Of a stretch of DNA of 64,000 nt, positions 1-8,808 are shown in pieces (the first letter of the stretch is position 1; each line of letters starts with the position of its first letter). The DNA is taken from the NCBI RefSeq assembly GCF_900104245.1, contig NZ_FMXN01000010.1:1-64000 (forward strand), given 5' to 3'. The position numbers and the translations under genes were made by a program. This stretch comes from Pseudidiomarina indica (GTDB taxonomy: Bacteria; Pseudomonadota; Gammaproteobacteria; Enterobacterales; Alteromonadaceae). The notes under the pieces were generated by a model. It saw only the letters and a list, made by a program, of their open reading frames with translations, was not told the origin of the DNA and made no database searches.

Positions 1-79
1 ACGACGTTGATAGGCGGGATGTGGAAGCGTAGTAATGCGTTGAGCTAACCCGTACTAATTGCCCGTGAGGCTTAACCAT
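1..79 (+). rRNA. rrl: 23S ribosomal RNA, 3' end (partial)
   Basis: The first ~79 bases match from memory the 3' terminus of gammaproteobacterial 23S rRNA, including the GCGTTGAGCTAACC block and the closing GTGAGGCTTAACC. The gene starts upstream of the window. The 116-base spacer to the 5S gene (80-195) shows no tRNA. Confidence 0.95.
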
Positions 80-195
80 ACAACACCGAAAGTGTTTTGG
101 TTGTGTGAATGCGACATAAGTTCGAGCTTTTACCGACGTGATGGTGAGAGTGGCATCGTTTTTATAATCAGTGCGTTGATATTGTTACCAGTTTT

Positions 196-314
196 TGCCT
201 GGCGGCCATAGCGAAGTGGAACCACCTGATCCTTTCCGAACTCAGTAGTGAAACGCTTCAGCGCCGATGGTAGTGTGGGGCCTCCCCATGCGAGAGTAGG
301 ACACTGCCAGGCTT
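196..314 (+). rRNA. rrf: 5S ribosomal RNA
   Basis: The ~119-base segment starts TGCCTGGCGGCC and ends CTGCCAGGCTT, so its two ends pair as in all 5S rRNAs. It contains the conserved CCGAACTCAG and GCGCCGATGGTAGTG stretches. It is the last gene of the rRNA operon and is followed directly by a terminator. Confidence 0.96.
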
Positions 315-322
315 CAAATGCG

Positions 323-353
323 AACCCCGAGCTTCACCGCTCGGGGTTTTTTT
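323..353 (+). terminator. Rho-independent terminator of the rRNA operon
   Basis: A perfect 10-bp stem (AACCCCGAGC / GCTCGGGGTT) with a six-base loop is followed by a run of T. It lies nine bases after the 5S gene. Confidence 0.93.
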
Positions 354-436
354 ATGCCTACGTTTTACCTTTCTCTACGTCTGAACCGTCTATCTAATAA
401 CCATTTGTTCTTGTTTTTTTCTGAGCATTCTCTAAA

Positions 437-466
437 GTGAAGATGTAACTGGTGAAAAAATATAAT
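437..466 (+). promoter_or_regulatory. Candidate sigma-70 promoter for the TonB-dependent receptor
   Basis: A perfect TATAAT -10 box lies at 461-466. A weak -35 (GTGAAG, 437-442) sits 18 bases upstream. It is the only good -10 in the 150 bases between the rRNA terminator and the receptor start at 505. I see no clear Fur-box palindrome. Confidence 0.4.
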
Positions 467-504
467 TTAATTCACAGCATGATAGTCTTTGGAGAGGCGT
501 CACC

Positions 505-2916
505 ATGAAAATATCGACCGTACGTATCGCGCTATTAACCGCCATTTCTCCTGCGTTTATCGTAGCGGGACCGGCAGTGGCACAAACCCAAGAAGAGAAT
601 ACCGTAGAAGCGGAAGAGCGGATTCAAGTCGTAGGATCTCGATTATCCTATCGAACGGCGACGGATGGTTCCGCACCCGTTGATATTATTTCAGGTGAAG
701 ATCTGGCAGCGAGCGGAATCACCGAAACCGCAAGGGCATTACAGTACGCCGTGCCAAGTTTTAACTTTCCATCATCGTCGGTCACTGACGGTTCAGACGC
801 GGTTCGTCCGGCATCGTTACGAGGTTTATCGCCTGACCATACGTTAGTTCTAATTAACGGCAAACGGCGCCATAGCAGTGCCTTGGTGCATCTTAACGGG
901 ACCACAGGTCGAGGCAGTTCAAACGTTGACTTAAACGCTATCCCGATTTCAGCGATTAAGCGCATCGAAGTCCTGCGAGATGGTGCAGCGGCATTGTATG
1001 GCTCTGATGCTATTGCGGGTGTGATCAATATTGTCTTAAAAGACCAGGCGGAAGGCGGTAGTGTTTCCGTCAATGGCGGCCAAACCTTTGAGGGTGATGG
1101 TGAACAATATAAAATCCATGGCAACGTGGGGTTACCCATTGGGCAAGCAGGTTCGTTAACCCTTGCTGCAGAGTACCATCATAAGAATAAAACCAATCGT
1201 GCGGGGCTCGACCCACGTCAACAATATCCATTAGTGAATGGCGACCCTGACCCTCGCGAGGAAACCTTTGATCGGTTAAGCCACCATGTTGGGGATGCGT
1301 CCTTTGAGAATACCGCCATTTTTGCCAACTTAAAGGTACCGACTTCAGGCGAATCCATGTTTTACGCGTTTGCAGGTTATAGCGATCGAACCTCTCAATC
1401 GGGGGCGTTTTATCGCCGCGCCTTGGATGATCGCAACCTAATTGAAGTTTACCCTGACGGGTATTTGCCGTTGTTAACACCAGAAACCAACGATAGCAGT
1501 ATTGTGGGAGGCTATCAGTTCAAGCTCGGTGACTGGGATGTTGATGTCAGTGCCGGTTATGGCCGCAGTGAGTTTCAGTACCGCTTAGAGAACTCATTGA
1601 ACGCTTCGTTAGGGCCCAGTACCCCGACAGAATTTGATGCGGGAACCTTAATCATGGAAGAAACCAATGCGTCCATTGATTTTCAGCGGTTTGTCCCGTT
1701 TGCTAATAACTCTGATTTGTCCATTGCCTTTGGGGTCAGCTATCGGGAAAACGCCTACGAAATCGAGGCTGGTGAAGAGTCATCGTACATTAATGGAGGC
1801 TACGCCAACCGGCCTGGCGGCAGCCAAGGCTTCACCGGGTTTATGCCAGAGTCCGAAGTGGATGAATCGCGAGACAATATTGGCGCCTATGTTGAGTTTG
1901 AGAATATGCTGACTGATCGCTTCCAATGGGGCGCTGCCATTCGTTATGAAGATTATTCAGACTTTGGCAGTAATACCAGTTGGAAGTTGTCCGGTCGTTA
2001 TGACTTCAATGATAATTTTGCGTTGCGTGCAACCGCGAACACCGGGTTCCGAGCGCCTAGCGTGCAGCAAATCTATTTCACCAATATTTCCACGTTGTTT
2101 GTGAACCGTAACGGTGAACTGGTGCCTGAGCAGTCGGGAACCTTTAACAATATCAGCCCTGTTGCCCAAGCGTTAGAGCTTGGAGCCCTGCAACCAGAGG
2201 AGTCGCAAAGCTTTAGCATGGGCTTGGTGTGGAATGGGGATAATGATCTCTCGTTAACGGTCGACGCGTTTAGAATCGCTATTGATGATCGGATCATTTT
2301 ATCAAGTTCGTTGATTCCTAGTGACTCCCCAGCGGTTGCGGATGCTTTAGCGGCTGCAGGCGCAGATAACGCACGCTTCTTTATCAATGCCGTTGATACC
2401 ACCACCACCGGGGTCGATGTGGTGTTGACCAAAGACATCGCCTTGCAACGAAGCGATTTGCGAGTCCAAATGGCCTACGGTTACAACGAAACCGAAGTGG
2501 ATGGGGTGCACTTACCACAGATTCTGGATGGGTTAGAAGATAAATTGTTTGATAACGTTGAAAGAACTCGCATGACGCGGTCAGTTCCACGTCACAGCGG
2601 GGTGTTCTCGCTGACCCATCGGATTCAAGATTTTGAAACGCGCTTAGCCTTTAATTACTTCGGTGATTATGTGCTAGAAAATAATGCGGGTTTACAAACT
2701 AAGTTCGGTGGCAAGTGGATTACGGATCTTTCCGTTCGTTATCGCATCACGGACCAATTGAACGTGAGCGTTGGGGGACAGAACTTGTTCGATGTTTATC
2801 CTGATGAACAAGATCCGTCGAACCAATTTAATGGTATTTTCATCTACCCAAATACCAACGCACCCTTCGGATTTAACGGTGGCTATTACTATGCGGAGTT
2901 AACTTACGCGTTTTAG
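505..2916 (+). CDS. TonB-dependent outer-membrane receptor, substrate unknown
   Basis: An 803-residue outer-membrane receptor that would import a scarce ligand using TonB energy. Residues 1 to ~26 form a signal peptide (ends AVAQ). A TonB-box-like ERIQVVGSR segment (~38-46) is followed by a plug domain to ~160, with the typical LRDGAAALYGSDAIAGVINI stretch, then a long beta-barrel with a GFRAPS motif near 516. The C-terminus is a canonical YAELTYAF ending in Phe. The start is fixed by GGAGAG at 491-496. It is a lone gene between two terminators with no TonB, ExbBD or regulator beside it. The family covers siderophore, vitamin, sugar and peptide uptake, and nothing here decides which. Confidence 0.9.
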   Translation: MKISTVRIALLTAISPAFIVAGPAVAQTQEENTVEAEERIQVVGSRLSYRTATDGSAPVDIISGEDLAASGITETARALQYAVPSFNFPSSSVTDGSDAVRPASLRGLSPDHTLVLINGKRRHSSALVHLNGTTGRGSSNVDLNAIPISAIKRIEVLRDGAAALYGSDAIAGVINIVLKDQAEGGSVSVNGGQTFEGDGEQYKIHGNVGLPIGQAGSLTLAAEYHHKNKTNRAGLDPRQQYPLVNGDPDPREETFDRLSHHVGDASFENTAIFANLKVPTSGESMFYAFAGYSDRTSQSGAFYRRALDDRNLIEVYPDGYLPLLTPETNDSSIVGGYQFKLGDWDVDVSAGYGRSEFQYRLENSLNASLGPSTPTEFDAGTLIMEETNASIDFQRFVPFANNSDLSIAFGVSYRENAYEIEAGEESSYINGGYANRPGGSQGFTGFMPESEVDESRDNIGAYVEFENMLTDRFQWGAAIRYEDYSDFGSNTSWKLSGRYDFNDNFALRATANTGFRAPSVQQIYFTNISTLFVNRNGELVPEQSGTFNNISPVAQALELGALQPEESQSFSMGLVWNGDNDLSLTVDAFRIAIDDRIILSSSLIPSDSPAVADALAAAGADNARFFINAVDTTTTGVDVVLTKDIALQRSDLRVQMAYGYNETEVDGVHLPQILDGLEDKLFDNVERTRMTRSVPRHSGVFSLTHRIQDFETRLAFNYFGDYVLENNAGLQTKFGGKWITDLSVRYRITDQLNVSVGGQNLFDVYPDEQDPSNQFNGIFIYPNTNAPFGFNGGYYYAELTYAF

Positions 2917-2947
2917 TCGAGTTCGTCGATTCCACTAAAATATGAGC

Positions 2948-2981
2948 AAAGCCACTACCGGGAAACCGGAGTGGCTTTTTT
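2948..2981 (+). terminator. Rho-independent terminator after the TonB-dependent receptor
   Basis: The stem AAAGCCACT.CCGG / CCGG.AGTGGCTTT has one bulged A, a GAAA loop and a T-run. It begins 32 bases after the receptor stop codon. Confidence 0.9.
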
Positions 2982-3085
2982 ATTGGCTTGAAACACCGCT
3001 CTAATTGGCTTAAATAACCTGGTACGCTTCTTGCATTTACTCTACTAACGTCATCTATTCTTAAATCAATGTTAGGAGAGAAATT

Positions 3086-3397
3086 ATGAGTCGTCGCAGT
3101 TCACGCATTTGGATTGTCTTAGGCGTTCTGGCTGCTATTGTTTTTGCAGACGAAATTTTCAGTCTATTAGGAACAGTCATCGGAGTTCTGTTTAGTATTG
3201 GAATTACGGGTTTATTGATCCTTGGCTTAGCGATTGGAGCCTTTGCCCTAGCGCTGTTTATTGGTTGCAGTGTAGGCGTAGCTCTCATTATCGCCAGTGT
3301 CGCTTTGGTCTTTAGTTTATTCGGTTGGTTACTGCCATATTTATTAGTCGGCTTTTTAGTTTATTTGCTAGTTCGTAAAAAACCGAATACTGTGTAG
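3086..3397 (+). CDS. Small hydrophobic membrane protein, unknown function
   Basis: A 103-residue protein that I do not recognise. After a basic N-terminus (MSRRSSR) it is almost continuously hydrophobic and could form three or four membrane helices (about 8-30, 32-56, 58-75, 77-95). It ends with a basic RKKPNTV tail, suggesting a cytoplasmic C-terminus. The ribosome site TTAGGAGAG precedes the ATG. The next gene, a copper chaperone, starts 31 bases later on the same strand, so co-transcription is possible. No catalytic motif is visible. Confidence 0.7.
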   Translation: MSRRSSRIWIVLGVLAAIVFADEIFSLLGTVIGVLFSIGITGLLILGLAIGAFALALFIGCSVGVALIIASVALVFSLFGWLLPYLLVGFLVYLLVRKKPNTV

Positions 3398-3428
3398 GGG
3401 AGACTCAACAACCCACATGGAGTAAAGG

Positions 3429-3857
3429 ATGCGCATATTAAGAAGCTTACTACTGGGCGTTTTACTGGTTCCCTTTCACTTACAAGCCGCTCAAGTGGAA
3501 ATCCATCAGCCTTGGCTGAAGGAGACGATTCCTGGGAGCGAAAATGGTGCCGCTTACCTGACCCTAACGAACACAGGCAGTGAGCCTTTGACATTGGTCG
3601 GGGCCTCAACAGCGGCTGCTCGATTAACCGAAATTCACCATCATCGCATGGCGGACGGTATGATGATCATGGAGCAGCTTCCAGAGCTAATCTTGCCCGT
3701 TGGTGAACCCGTGGTGTTTCAACCGGGCGGCCATCATTTAATGCTGTTTGGTATTAGTCAACCCTTTAAGCCAGGTGATACTGTGGATTTTGTACTCCAA
3801 TTTAGTGATGGAAATGAGGTAACATTCACTGCTGACGTACGTTCAATCCACGATTAA
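3429..3857 (+). CDS. PCu(A)C family periplasmic copper chaperone
   Basis: A 142-residue exported protein with a signal peptide ending near LQAAQ (residue 21). The mature part carries the PCu(A)C copper-binding layout: a His cluster at 70-72, Met at 74 and 81, and an HLM motif at 103-105 about 22 residues later. The family carries Cu(I) in the periplasm, often to cytochrome oxidase Cu(A) sites; no oxidase assembly gene (Sco, CtaG) is adjacent. GGAG precedes the ATG. The TIGR04219 gene follows after 11 bases, so the two probably share an mRNA. A role with the facing ABC/DUF3299 operon is an inference from proximity. Confidence 0.88.
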   Translation: MRILRSLLLGVLLVPFHLQAAQVEIHQPWLKETIPGSENGAAYLTLTNTGSEPLTLVGASTAAARLTEIHHHRMADGMMIMEQLPELILPVGEPVVFQPGGHHLMLFGISQPFKPGDTVDFVLQFSDGNEVTFTADVRSIHD

Positions 3858-3868
3858 AGGATCACACC

Positions 3869-4618
3869 ATGAAAAAACTAGCCATAGCCGCCGCGCTTCC
3901 TACACTGTTGTTAGCGGGAACGGCACAAGCCGACACGTTTTTGGGACTCTATGTGGGGGCTCAGGTTTGGGACACCAGTAATAGCGGACAGTTTGGTTCG
4001 GGGAATGGCAACCAAGGGTTTGATTTCACGGATGAGAAACAAACCAGTTTCTATGCTGCTTTTGAGCATCCGATTCCGCTGCTTCCCAATATTAAAATTC
4101 GGGAAAATGAATTAGTGACCTATGGCCTCACCACGCTCAATCAAGATTTTACCTTTAATGGGCAAGTGTATAGTGCCAATGACACCATCAATAGCTACGT
4201 GGATTTAAGCCATACCGATCTCACCCTCTATTATGAACTTTTGGATAATGACCTAGTCTCTTTAGACTTGGGTCTGACCGGTAAAAAAGTGGACGGGTGG
4301 CTGTCGATTCGTGAAGGCACTTATGAGAATGGGATTCGCAGTGATGGTTGGGTGCCCACTGGCTATGCTCACTTGCGTGTCGGTATCCCCATGACAGGGT
4401 TCACCTTGTATGGGCTTGCGAATGCGGTAAGCATCGATGACAGCGACGTGCGCGACCTTGAAGTGGGCGTGGAGTATCGTTTGGTGGATAGCCTGGCACT
4501 GGATTTGCATTTGCAGGTAGGTTATCGCGATATTCAGATTGAATTGGATGACCTCGACGGCATTGATTCCGACTTAAAATTTAAAGGGCCCTACTTAGGA
4601 TTAGAAATTCATTTCTAA
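3869..4618 (+). CDS. TIGR04219 family outer-membrane beta-barrel protein
   Basis: A 249-residue protein with a signal peptide (cleavage near AQA-D at 22) and alternating beta strands. The FLGLYVGAQVW start and the terminal GPYLGLEIHF ending in Phe fit the small outer-membrane barrels named TIGR04219. The function of this family is not known. AAGGA precedes the ATG with good spacing. It follows the copper chaperone and is convergent with the DUF3299 gene, 28 bases apart. Confidence 0.85.
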   Translation: MKKLAIAAALPTLLLAGTAQADTFLGLYVGAQVWDTSNSGQFGSGNGNQGFDFTDEKQTSFYAAFEHPIPLLPNIKIRENELVTYGLTTLNQDFTFNGQVYSANDTINSYVDLSHTDLTLYYELLDNDLVSLDLGLTGKKVDGWLSIREGTYENGIRSDGWVPTGYAHLRVGIPMTGFTLYGLANAVSIDDSDVRDLEVGVEYRLVDSLALDLHLQVGYRDIQIELDDLDGIDSDLKFKGPYLGLEIHF

Positions 4619-4629
4619 GCGGACCCATG

Positions 4630-4661
4630 AAGCCCTATGAACGGAATTAGTAATAGGGTTT
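4630..4661. repeat. Stem-loop between convergent genes
   Basis: A 9-bp inverted repeat with one G-U (AAGCCCTAT / ATAGGGTTT) spans the stop of the DUF3299 gene and the gap to the TIGR04219 gene. There is no T-run on either side, so it is only a possible 3'-end hairpin. Confidence 0.35.
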
Positions 4662-5135
4662 GACCGTGGCGGCTGTCATCCGATAGCCGACCACTGCAAT
4701 ATCGCCTTCAACCCGCTGTACTTCAATAACACCCTCAACCCAAACCGCATCAAAGGTATCCTCGTAGCGCACACCCGTTGGGAAATCCACCAGTACAATT
4801 TGATTGGGGGGTGGGGGTGGCACATGAATACAAGCACCAAAATACGGCACCAACAAAAATTGGGTGACTTTGTCCGCATCGCCCTCAAGCTGAACAACGT
4901 ACCCCGGAATCCGAATCTTTTTACCATCTAAACTTGGCACCATCGGGGCGTCGAGCTCAGGTTGAATGGCAAGCTCTGGGTTGGCATCGTAGAAGGCTTG
5001 GCTTTTCACTGGAGGTGGTTTGTATCCTTCAGGAACTAATTCTTTCCAATGAGTGGTGTGATAGGTGTCGGCGTGGGCGCTCAATGGCATGCAGGCCAGC
5101 CATACCATGGCCAGAATAGAGGCAACGTAGTTCAT
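4647..5135 (-). CDS. DUF3299 domain-containing exported protein
   Basis: A 162-residue protein with a signal peptide (cleavage near AHA-D, residue 22). The mature part has the DUF3299 hallmarks: WKELVPEGY near 31, a KKIRIPGYVV segment and the FGACIHVPPPPPNQ motif near 100, which holds the only cysteine of the mature protein. Function is not established for the family. Its ATG overlaps the permease stop by four bases, so the three genes 7083-4647 are translationally coupled. Context makes it a periplasmic partner of the ABC system, possibly in metal handling; that is inference. Confidence 0.85.
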   Translation of the reverse strand: MNYVASILAMVWLACMPLSAHADTYHTTHWKELVPEGYKPPPVKSQAFYDANPELAIQPELDAPMVPSLDGKKIRIPGYVVQLEGDADKVTQFLLVPYFGACIHVPPPPPNQIVLVDFPTGVRYEDTFDAVWVEGVIEVQRVEGDIAVVGYRMTAATVKPYY

Positions 5136-6376
5136 AGTCGAATTGTGAGTCCATCTGCTAACGCGTTACGATAGGCTCGCCACGCGGGAATTAAACTTAA
5201 CAAAACACCGGCAACGACAATCGCACCTGTCAACGTGAGTTCAGCCGTCGTCAATGGCGTTGCGCGTAATAACATACCAGTGTGTTCTAACAAAAGGTTG
5301 GAACCTAAGTGAACGATTAAAAACAGCAAACCGATCCCTAAGCCTACCCCAGCAAGGGTTAACAAAAAAGCTTCGCTGACTAGGAGGCCGAAAATAGTGA
5401 GTGGCCCCGCACCAATGGCTCGCAGTACGGCCATTTCTCGGCGGCGTTCTCGCAGACTGGCTAACAATGTCGTCAGCATGCCCAGCAAGCCGGTTGCGAC
5501 TACGAGCGTTGAAACAGCAAACAAAGCTTTTTCGAAGAGATTCAAAGTACGCCATAACTCAGTCAACGCAAGTCCGGGCATGATCGCGGTGAGGGGCTCC
5601 CCACCGTAGGTGTTAATTTGTCGCTGTAGCCGCAAGGCAAGAGGTTTATTCGTTAGACCAATTAAGACCGCACTGAGTGAGTAAACCGGCGGCTCATGAG
5701 CATGCTCATGCTCATGCCCATGAGAGGCGTCATCGATAAATTCCCCATGCACTAACCCAAGCCCAGCCAAGGGAATGTAGATGGCTTGATCGGCAGGGGT
5801 TGCGGTGGCTGCCAACACACCACGCACTACAAAGGCATGGGTATCATGGTCACTAAAGCTAATCCCCCCAGCACCGTGAGAGATGGTGAGTTCCGCACCG
5901 ACCGTCAGGTTCATCCGTTGGGCGACTTCGGCCCCAACTACCGCACCGATAGGGTCATCTTCGCTAAACCACGCCCCTTGGAGCAGCTTCAGAGGTTGCT
6001 GATTGGCATAGCGAAAGTGGTCAAAATAAGCTGGGGTGGTGGCCACCACAGGATAGCCGGCAAAGCTATCCCCTAAGGCAATGGGAATATGCCATGCAAC
6101 GCCCGGTAATTTTTGTAAATACTCGTAACTTTCCCAACGGATCGCATTGGTCATGGCGCCAATATGGAACACGCTACTTAACAGCAGCTGGGTGGAACCA
6201 GTACGAGGCCCTACAATGAGATCGGTTCCTGAAATGGTGTTGGCAAAGTTTTCTTGGGTTTGGGTGCGAACACGCTCCACCCCAAGTAATAATAAGGTAC
6301 TGACCGCAATTGCTAGGAGGGTTAACCAAGCGCTTGTTTTCCGATTCATTAAACTAGCAAACGCAAGCCGAATCAT
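5132..6376 (-). CDS. MacB/FtsX-type ABC transporter permease with His-rich loop
   Basis: A 414-residue permease with one N-terminal membrane helix (about 17-33), a large periplasmic domain (about 40-275), and three C-terminal helices (284-306, 328-352, 380-398). This is the type VII (MacB/FtsX/LolCE) layout, which works by moving periplasmic substrates or signals rather than by classic import. Unusually, residues 219-228 form a His/Glu-rich run (HGHEHEHAHE) in the periplasmic domain, a likely Zn or Cu binding segment. Both ends overlap their neighbours by four bases (ATGA). It resembles, from memory, the permease of the zinc-regulated zrg set of Vibrio cholerae, but the substrate is unproven. 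Confidence 0.88.
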   Translation of the reverse strand: MIRLAFASLMNRKTSAWLTLLAIAVSTLLLLGVERVRTQTQENFANTISGTDLIVGPRTGSTQLLLSSVFHIGAMTNAIRWESYEYLQKLPGVAWHIPIALGDSFAGYPVVATTPAYFDHFRYANQQPLKLLQGAWFSEDDPIGAVVGAEVAQRMNLTVGAELTISHGAGGISFSDHDTHAFVVRGVLAATATPADQAIYIPLAGLGLVHGEFIDDASHGHEHEHAHEPPVYSLSAVLIGLTNKPLALRLQRQINTYGGEPLTAIMPGLALTELWRTLNLFEKALFAVSTLVVATGLLGMLTTLLASLRERRREMAVLRAIGAGPLTIFGLLVSEAFLLTLAGVGLGIGLLFLIVHLGSNLLLEHTGMLLRATPLTTAELTLTGAIVVAGVLLSLIPAWRAYRNALADGLTIRL

Positions 6377-7083
6377 TGCTGAACTCCTGTCGCTTGGTTA
6401 ATTTCACCCAATTCAATCGCACGTTCAAAGTGATGTGCAAGGCTGCCGTCGTGGGTGACAAACAAGAGCGTTGTGCCATGGGCCTGGCAGGCGTCAAACA
6501 GAACTTCGATAAAGTTATCCCGATGGTCGCTGTCGAGCGCAGAGGTTGGCTCATCAGCAATAATAAGGGCTGGGTGACCGAATAATGCACGCGCCGCGGC
6601 AACTCGCTGCTGTTGACCGACACTGAGTTGATGGGCTGGCCGCAAACTATCTTGTTCGCTTAACCCCAGCTGCTGTAACAGTTGGAGTGCTAATTCACGG
6701 GGTGTGCCGGTTGCTTTAGCGAGGCGTTGAACCCGGGCGGGCGCAAATTTTGCTGCCAACATGACATTCTGCACCGCAGATAGGTATGGAAGTAAGTTAA
6801 ATTGCTGAAAGATATAGCCTATTTCATTGGCGCGTAACCGATCACGTTGCCGCTGCGACAACTTGGCGAGGTCTTGCCCCAGCACCTGAACTTGATTGGG
6901 TTTGGCTTGATGAACGCCGGCTATCAGGCTGAGTAGCGTTGATTTACCGGACCCGCTGGCCCCCCGCAATAACACACGTTCGCCGCGTTCAATTTGCAGG
7001 TGAGGAATTTGGAGCAGCGGGGTGGAGGCACCTGGCCATTGGAACGCTAATTGACGCAGCTCAATGCAGGTGCCTTGTGTCAT
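6373..7083 (-). CDS. ABC transporter ATP-binding protein (MacB/LolD type)
   Basis: A 236-residue ATPase with Walker A GASGSGKST (41-49), a Q-loop FQQFN, signature LSVGQQQR (153-160) and Walker B LIIADEPTSALD (173-184). I chose the ATG at 7083, just after the ppa stop, because a longer reading frame to 7158 runs inside ppa and adds 25 low-complexity residues before the conserved domain. The signature SVGQ in place of SGGQ is common in LolD/MacB-type ATPases. It pairs with the overlapping permease. Confidence 0.9.
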   Translation of the reverse strand: MTQGTCIELRQLAFQWPGASTPLLQIPHLQIERGERVLLRGASGSGKSTLLSLIAGVHQAKPNQVQVLGQDLAKLSQRQRDRLRANEIGYIFQQFNLLPYLSAVQNVMLAAKFAPARVQRLAKATGTPRELALQLLQQLGLSEQDSLRPAHQLSVGQQQRVAAARALFGHPALIIADEPTSALDSDHRDNFIEVLFDACQAHGTTLLFVTHDGSLAHHFERAIELGEINQATGVQQ

Positions 7084-7084
7084 G

Positions 7085-7615
7085 TTACTGCTGCTTGGCA
7101 CGTTCGAAGGAGGAGACAATTTCGTCTTTAGCGGCATTGATGTCGCCCCAGCCATCAATTTTCACCCACTTCCCTTTTTCTAACTCTTTGTAACGCTCAA
7201 AGAAGTGCATGATTTGTGCTTTTAGCAGCTCAGGTAAATCGCCAATGTCTTGAATGTGATCGTATTCTTTGGTCAATTTACTCACCGGTACCGCAATCAC
7301 TTTCGCATCTTGTCCTGACTCGTCGGTCATATGCAAGACACCAACAGGACGGCATTTGATCACTGAGCCTGGTTGGAGCGGGTAAGGTGTTGGCACCAAC
7401 ACATCGACCGGGTCACCATCCAGTGACAACGTTTCGTTGATGAAACCATAATTGCACGGATAAAACATCGGAGTTGCCATAAAGCGGTCAACCCATAAGG
7501 TGCCGGTGTCTTTATCCACTTCATATTTGATTGGATCAGCATTTGCTGGGATCTCAATGATAACATTGACTTCTTCTGGCAGGTTTTTTCCTGCACTGAC
7601 GTGACTTAGGCTCAT
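7085..7615 (-). CDS. ppa: Inorganic pyrophosphatase
   Basis: A 176-residue soluble family I pyrophosphatase (E. coli Ppa is 176), hydrolysing the pyrophosphate released in biosynthesis. Visible motifs include the substrate-binding KYEVDKDTG and the metal-binding signature DGDPVDVLV (around 65-73). It lies 42 bases downstream of fbp on the same strand and one base ahead of the ABC ATPase gene. Confidence 0.97.
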   Translation of the reverse strand: MSLSHVSAGKNLPEEVNVIIEIPANADPIKYEVDKDTGTLWVDRFMATPMFYPCNYGFINETLSLDGDPVDVLVPTPYPLQPGSVIKCRPVGVLHMTDESGQDAKVIAVPVSKLTKEYDHIQDIGDLPELLKAQIMHFFERYKELEKGKWVKIDGWGDINAAKDEIVSSFERAKQQ

Positions 7616-7657
7616 GTGCTTTCCTGTGGTTAAAACGATAAAAATAATGGGGTCGTA

Positions 7658-8659
7658 TTATACGGGCTTGCTATCTAATTGCGAACCCTCTTCATAGCGA
7701 AGATAGCGCAAACAGGTTGCAACTTCGTTTCTGGCTCCTAAGATAACGCCAACCCGTTGGTGAATATCCGTTGGAACGATATCGAGGATACGTTCTTCGC
7801 CACTGTGAGCAGCACCGCCGGCCTGTTCCACCAGCCATGCCATGGGGTTCCCTTCATACAGTAGGCGTAGCTTGTAAGGTTTATCCATGGAGCGCGCATC
7901 CCAAGGGTAGGCAAATAAGCCACCGCGGCATAAAATACGATGCACATCAGCCACCATGGCAGCGACCCAGCGCATATTGAAGTTTTTAGCACGCGGGCCA
8001 CTGGTGCCTGCCAGCAAGTCATCAATATAATTTTGCATGCCTTCTTGCCAATGGCGGAAGTTGGACATATTGATTGCAAACTCAGTGGTTTCAGGCTCAA
8101 TGGTAAGATTCAGGTTGGTGACCAGAAATTCGCCCACAGTTTGGTCTAAAGTCAGCACTCGGACCCCTTTCCCCGTGGTAAAGACCATCATGGTCGACGG
8201 GCCATAAAGAATATACCCCGCCGCAATCTGATTGCGTCCCGGCTGTAAAAACATGCTCGCATCGCGCGGGCCATCTTGCGGCACTGGCAGAATCGAGAAA
8301 ATGGTACCAACCATGCTGTTAATATCGATATTAGAACTGCCATCAAGGGGGTCGAAGGCCACCAAATATTCCCCTTCGGGGTGGCCGAGGACAATCCCTT
8401 CTTCTTCTTCAGACGCCACGGCTGCCACGTGCTGACATTCGAGCAAAATCTCTTTAATTAATTGGTTCGAGAGAATATCGAGCTTCTTTTGGGTTTCCCC
8501 TTGAATATTTTCAGATAACGTGGAACCGAGTACTCCTGCAAGCTCACCTTGCCCGACGCGGAATGAAATCTCTTTGGCACAAGTCTGCAATGAGTTAATC
8601 ACTGATATGAGTGCTTCGTCGACCTGATCGTTACGTAAGGTCGGAGTTAGGCGCTGCAT
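7658..8659 (-). CDS. fbp: Fructose-1,6-bisphosphatase, class I
   Basis: A 333-residue gluconeogenic enzyme converting fructose-1,6-bisphosphate to fructose-6-phosphate. Metal-binding residues are in SEEEEG and the signature [11 protein letters not shown] near residues 102-112. Length matches E. coli Fbp (332). It is divergent from mpl, with a 149-base intergenic region, and probably heads a transcript continuing into ppa. Confidence 0.97.
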   Translation of the reverse strand: MQRLTPTLRNDQVDEALISVINSLQTCAKEISFRVGQGELAGVLGSTLSENIQGETQKKLDILSNQLIKEILLECQHVAAVASEEEEGIVLGHPEGEYLVAFDPLDGSSNIDINSMVGTIFSILPVPQDGPRDASMFLQPGRNQIAAGYILYGPSTMMVFTTGKGVRVLTLDQTVGEFLVTNLNLTIEPETTEFAINMSNFRHWQEGMQNYIDDLLAGTSGPRAKNFNMRWVAAMVADVHRILCRGGLFAYPWDARSMDKPYKLRLLYEGNPMAWLVEQAGGAAHSGEERILDIVPTDIHQRVGVILGARNEVATCLRYLRYEEGSQLDSKPV

Positions 8660-8808
8660 GGAACCCTCTTAATTATTCTGGTTGAATACGAACAGTTGAA
8701 GAAATGTGGCTAAGTTTACCGCAATTTTTTGCAAATTTCTTGTGCAGATTAACCGTGTAATTAAGCCCCATGATACACTACCGAAAACAGCGGTTGCGAG
8801 AGAGATTC

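Noticed and set aside
80-195. Possible tRNA gene between 23S and 5S
   Set aside because: No cloverleaf or T-loop GTTCRA in the correct setting was found; the stretch looks like ordinary processing stems.
504-505. CRISPR array, prophage, transposon or restriction genes anywhere in the window
   Set aside because: No tandem direct repeats with spacers and no transposase, integrase or nuclease-system proteins were seen; all long frames are core genes.
648-1139. Long minus-strand open frame opposite the TonB-dependent receptor
   Set aside because: It is a frame shadow: no ribosome site, odd composition, and the plus-strand frame has clear receptor domains.
7084-7158. N-terminal extension of the ABC ATPase inside ppa
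   Set aside because: The added 25 residues are low-complexity and overlap conserved ppa codons; the ATG at 7083 fits the family.
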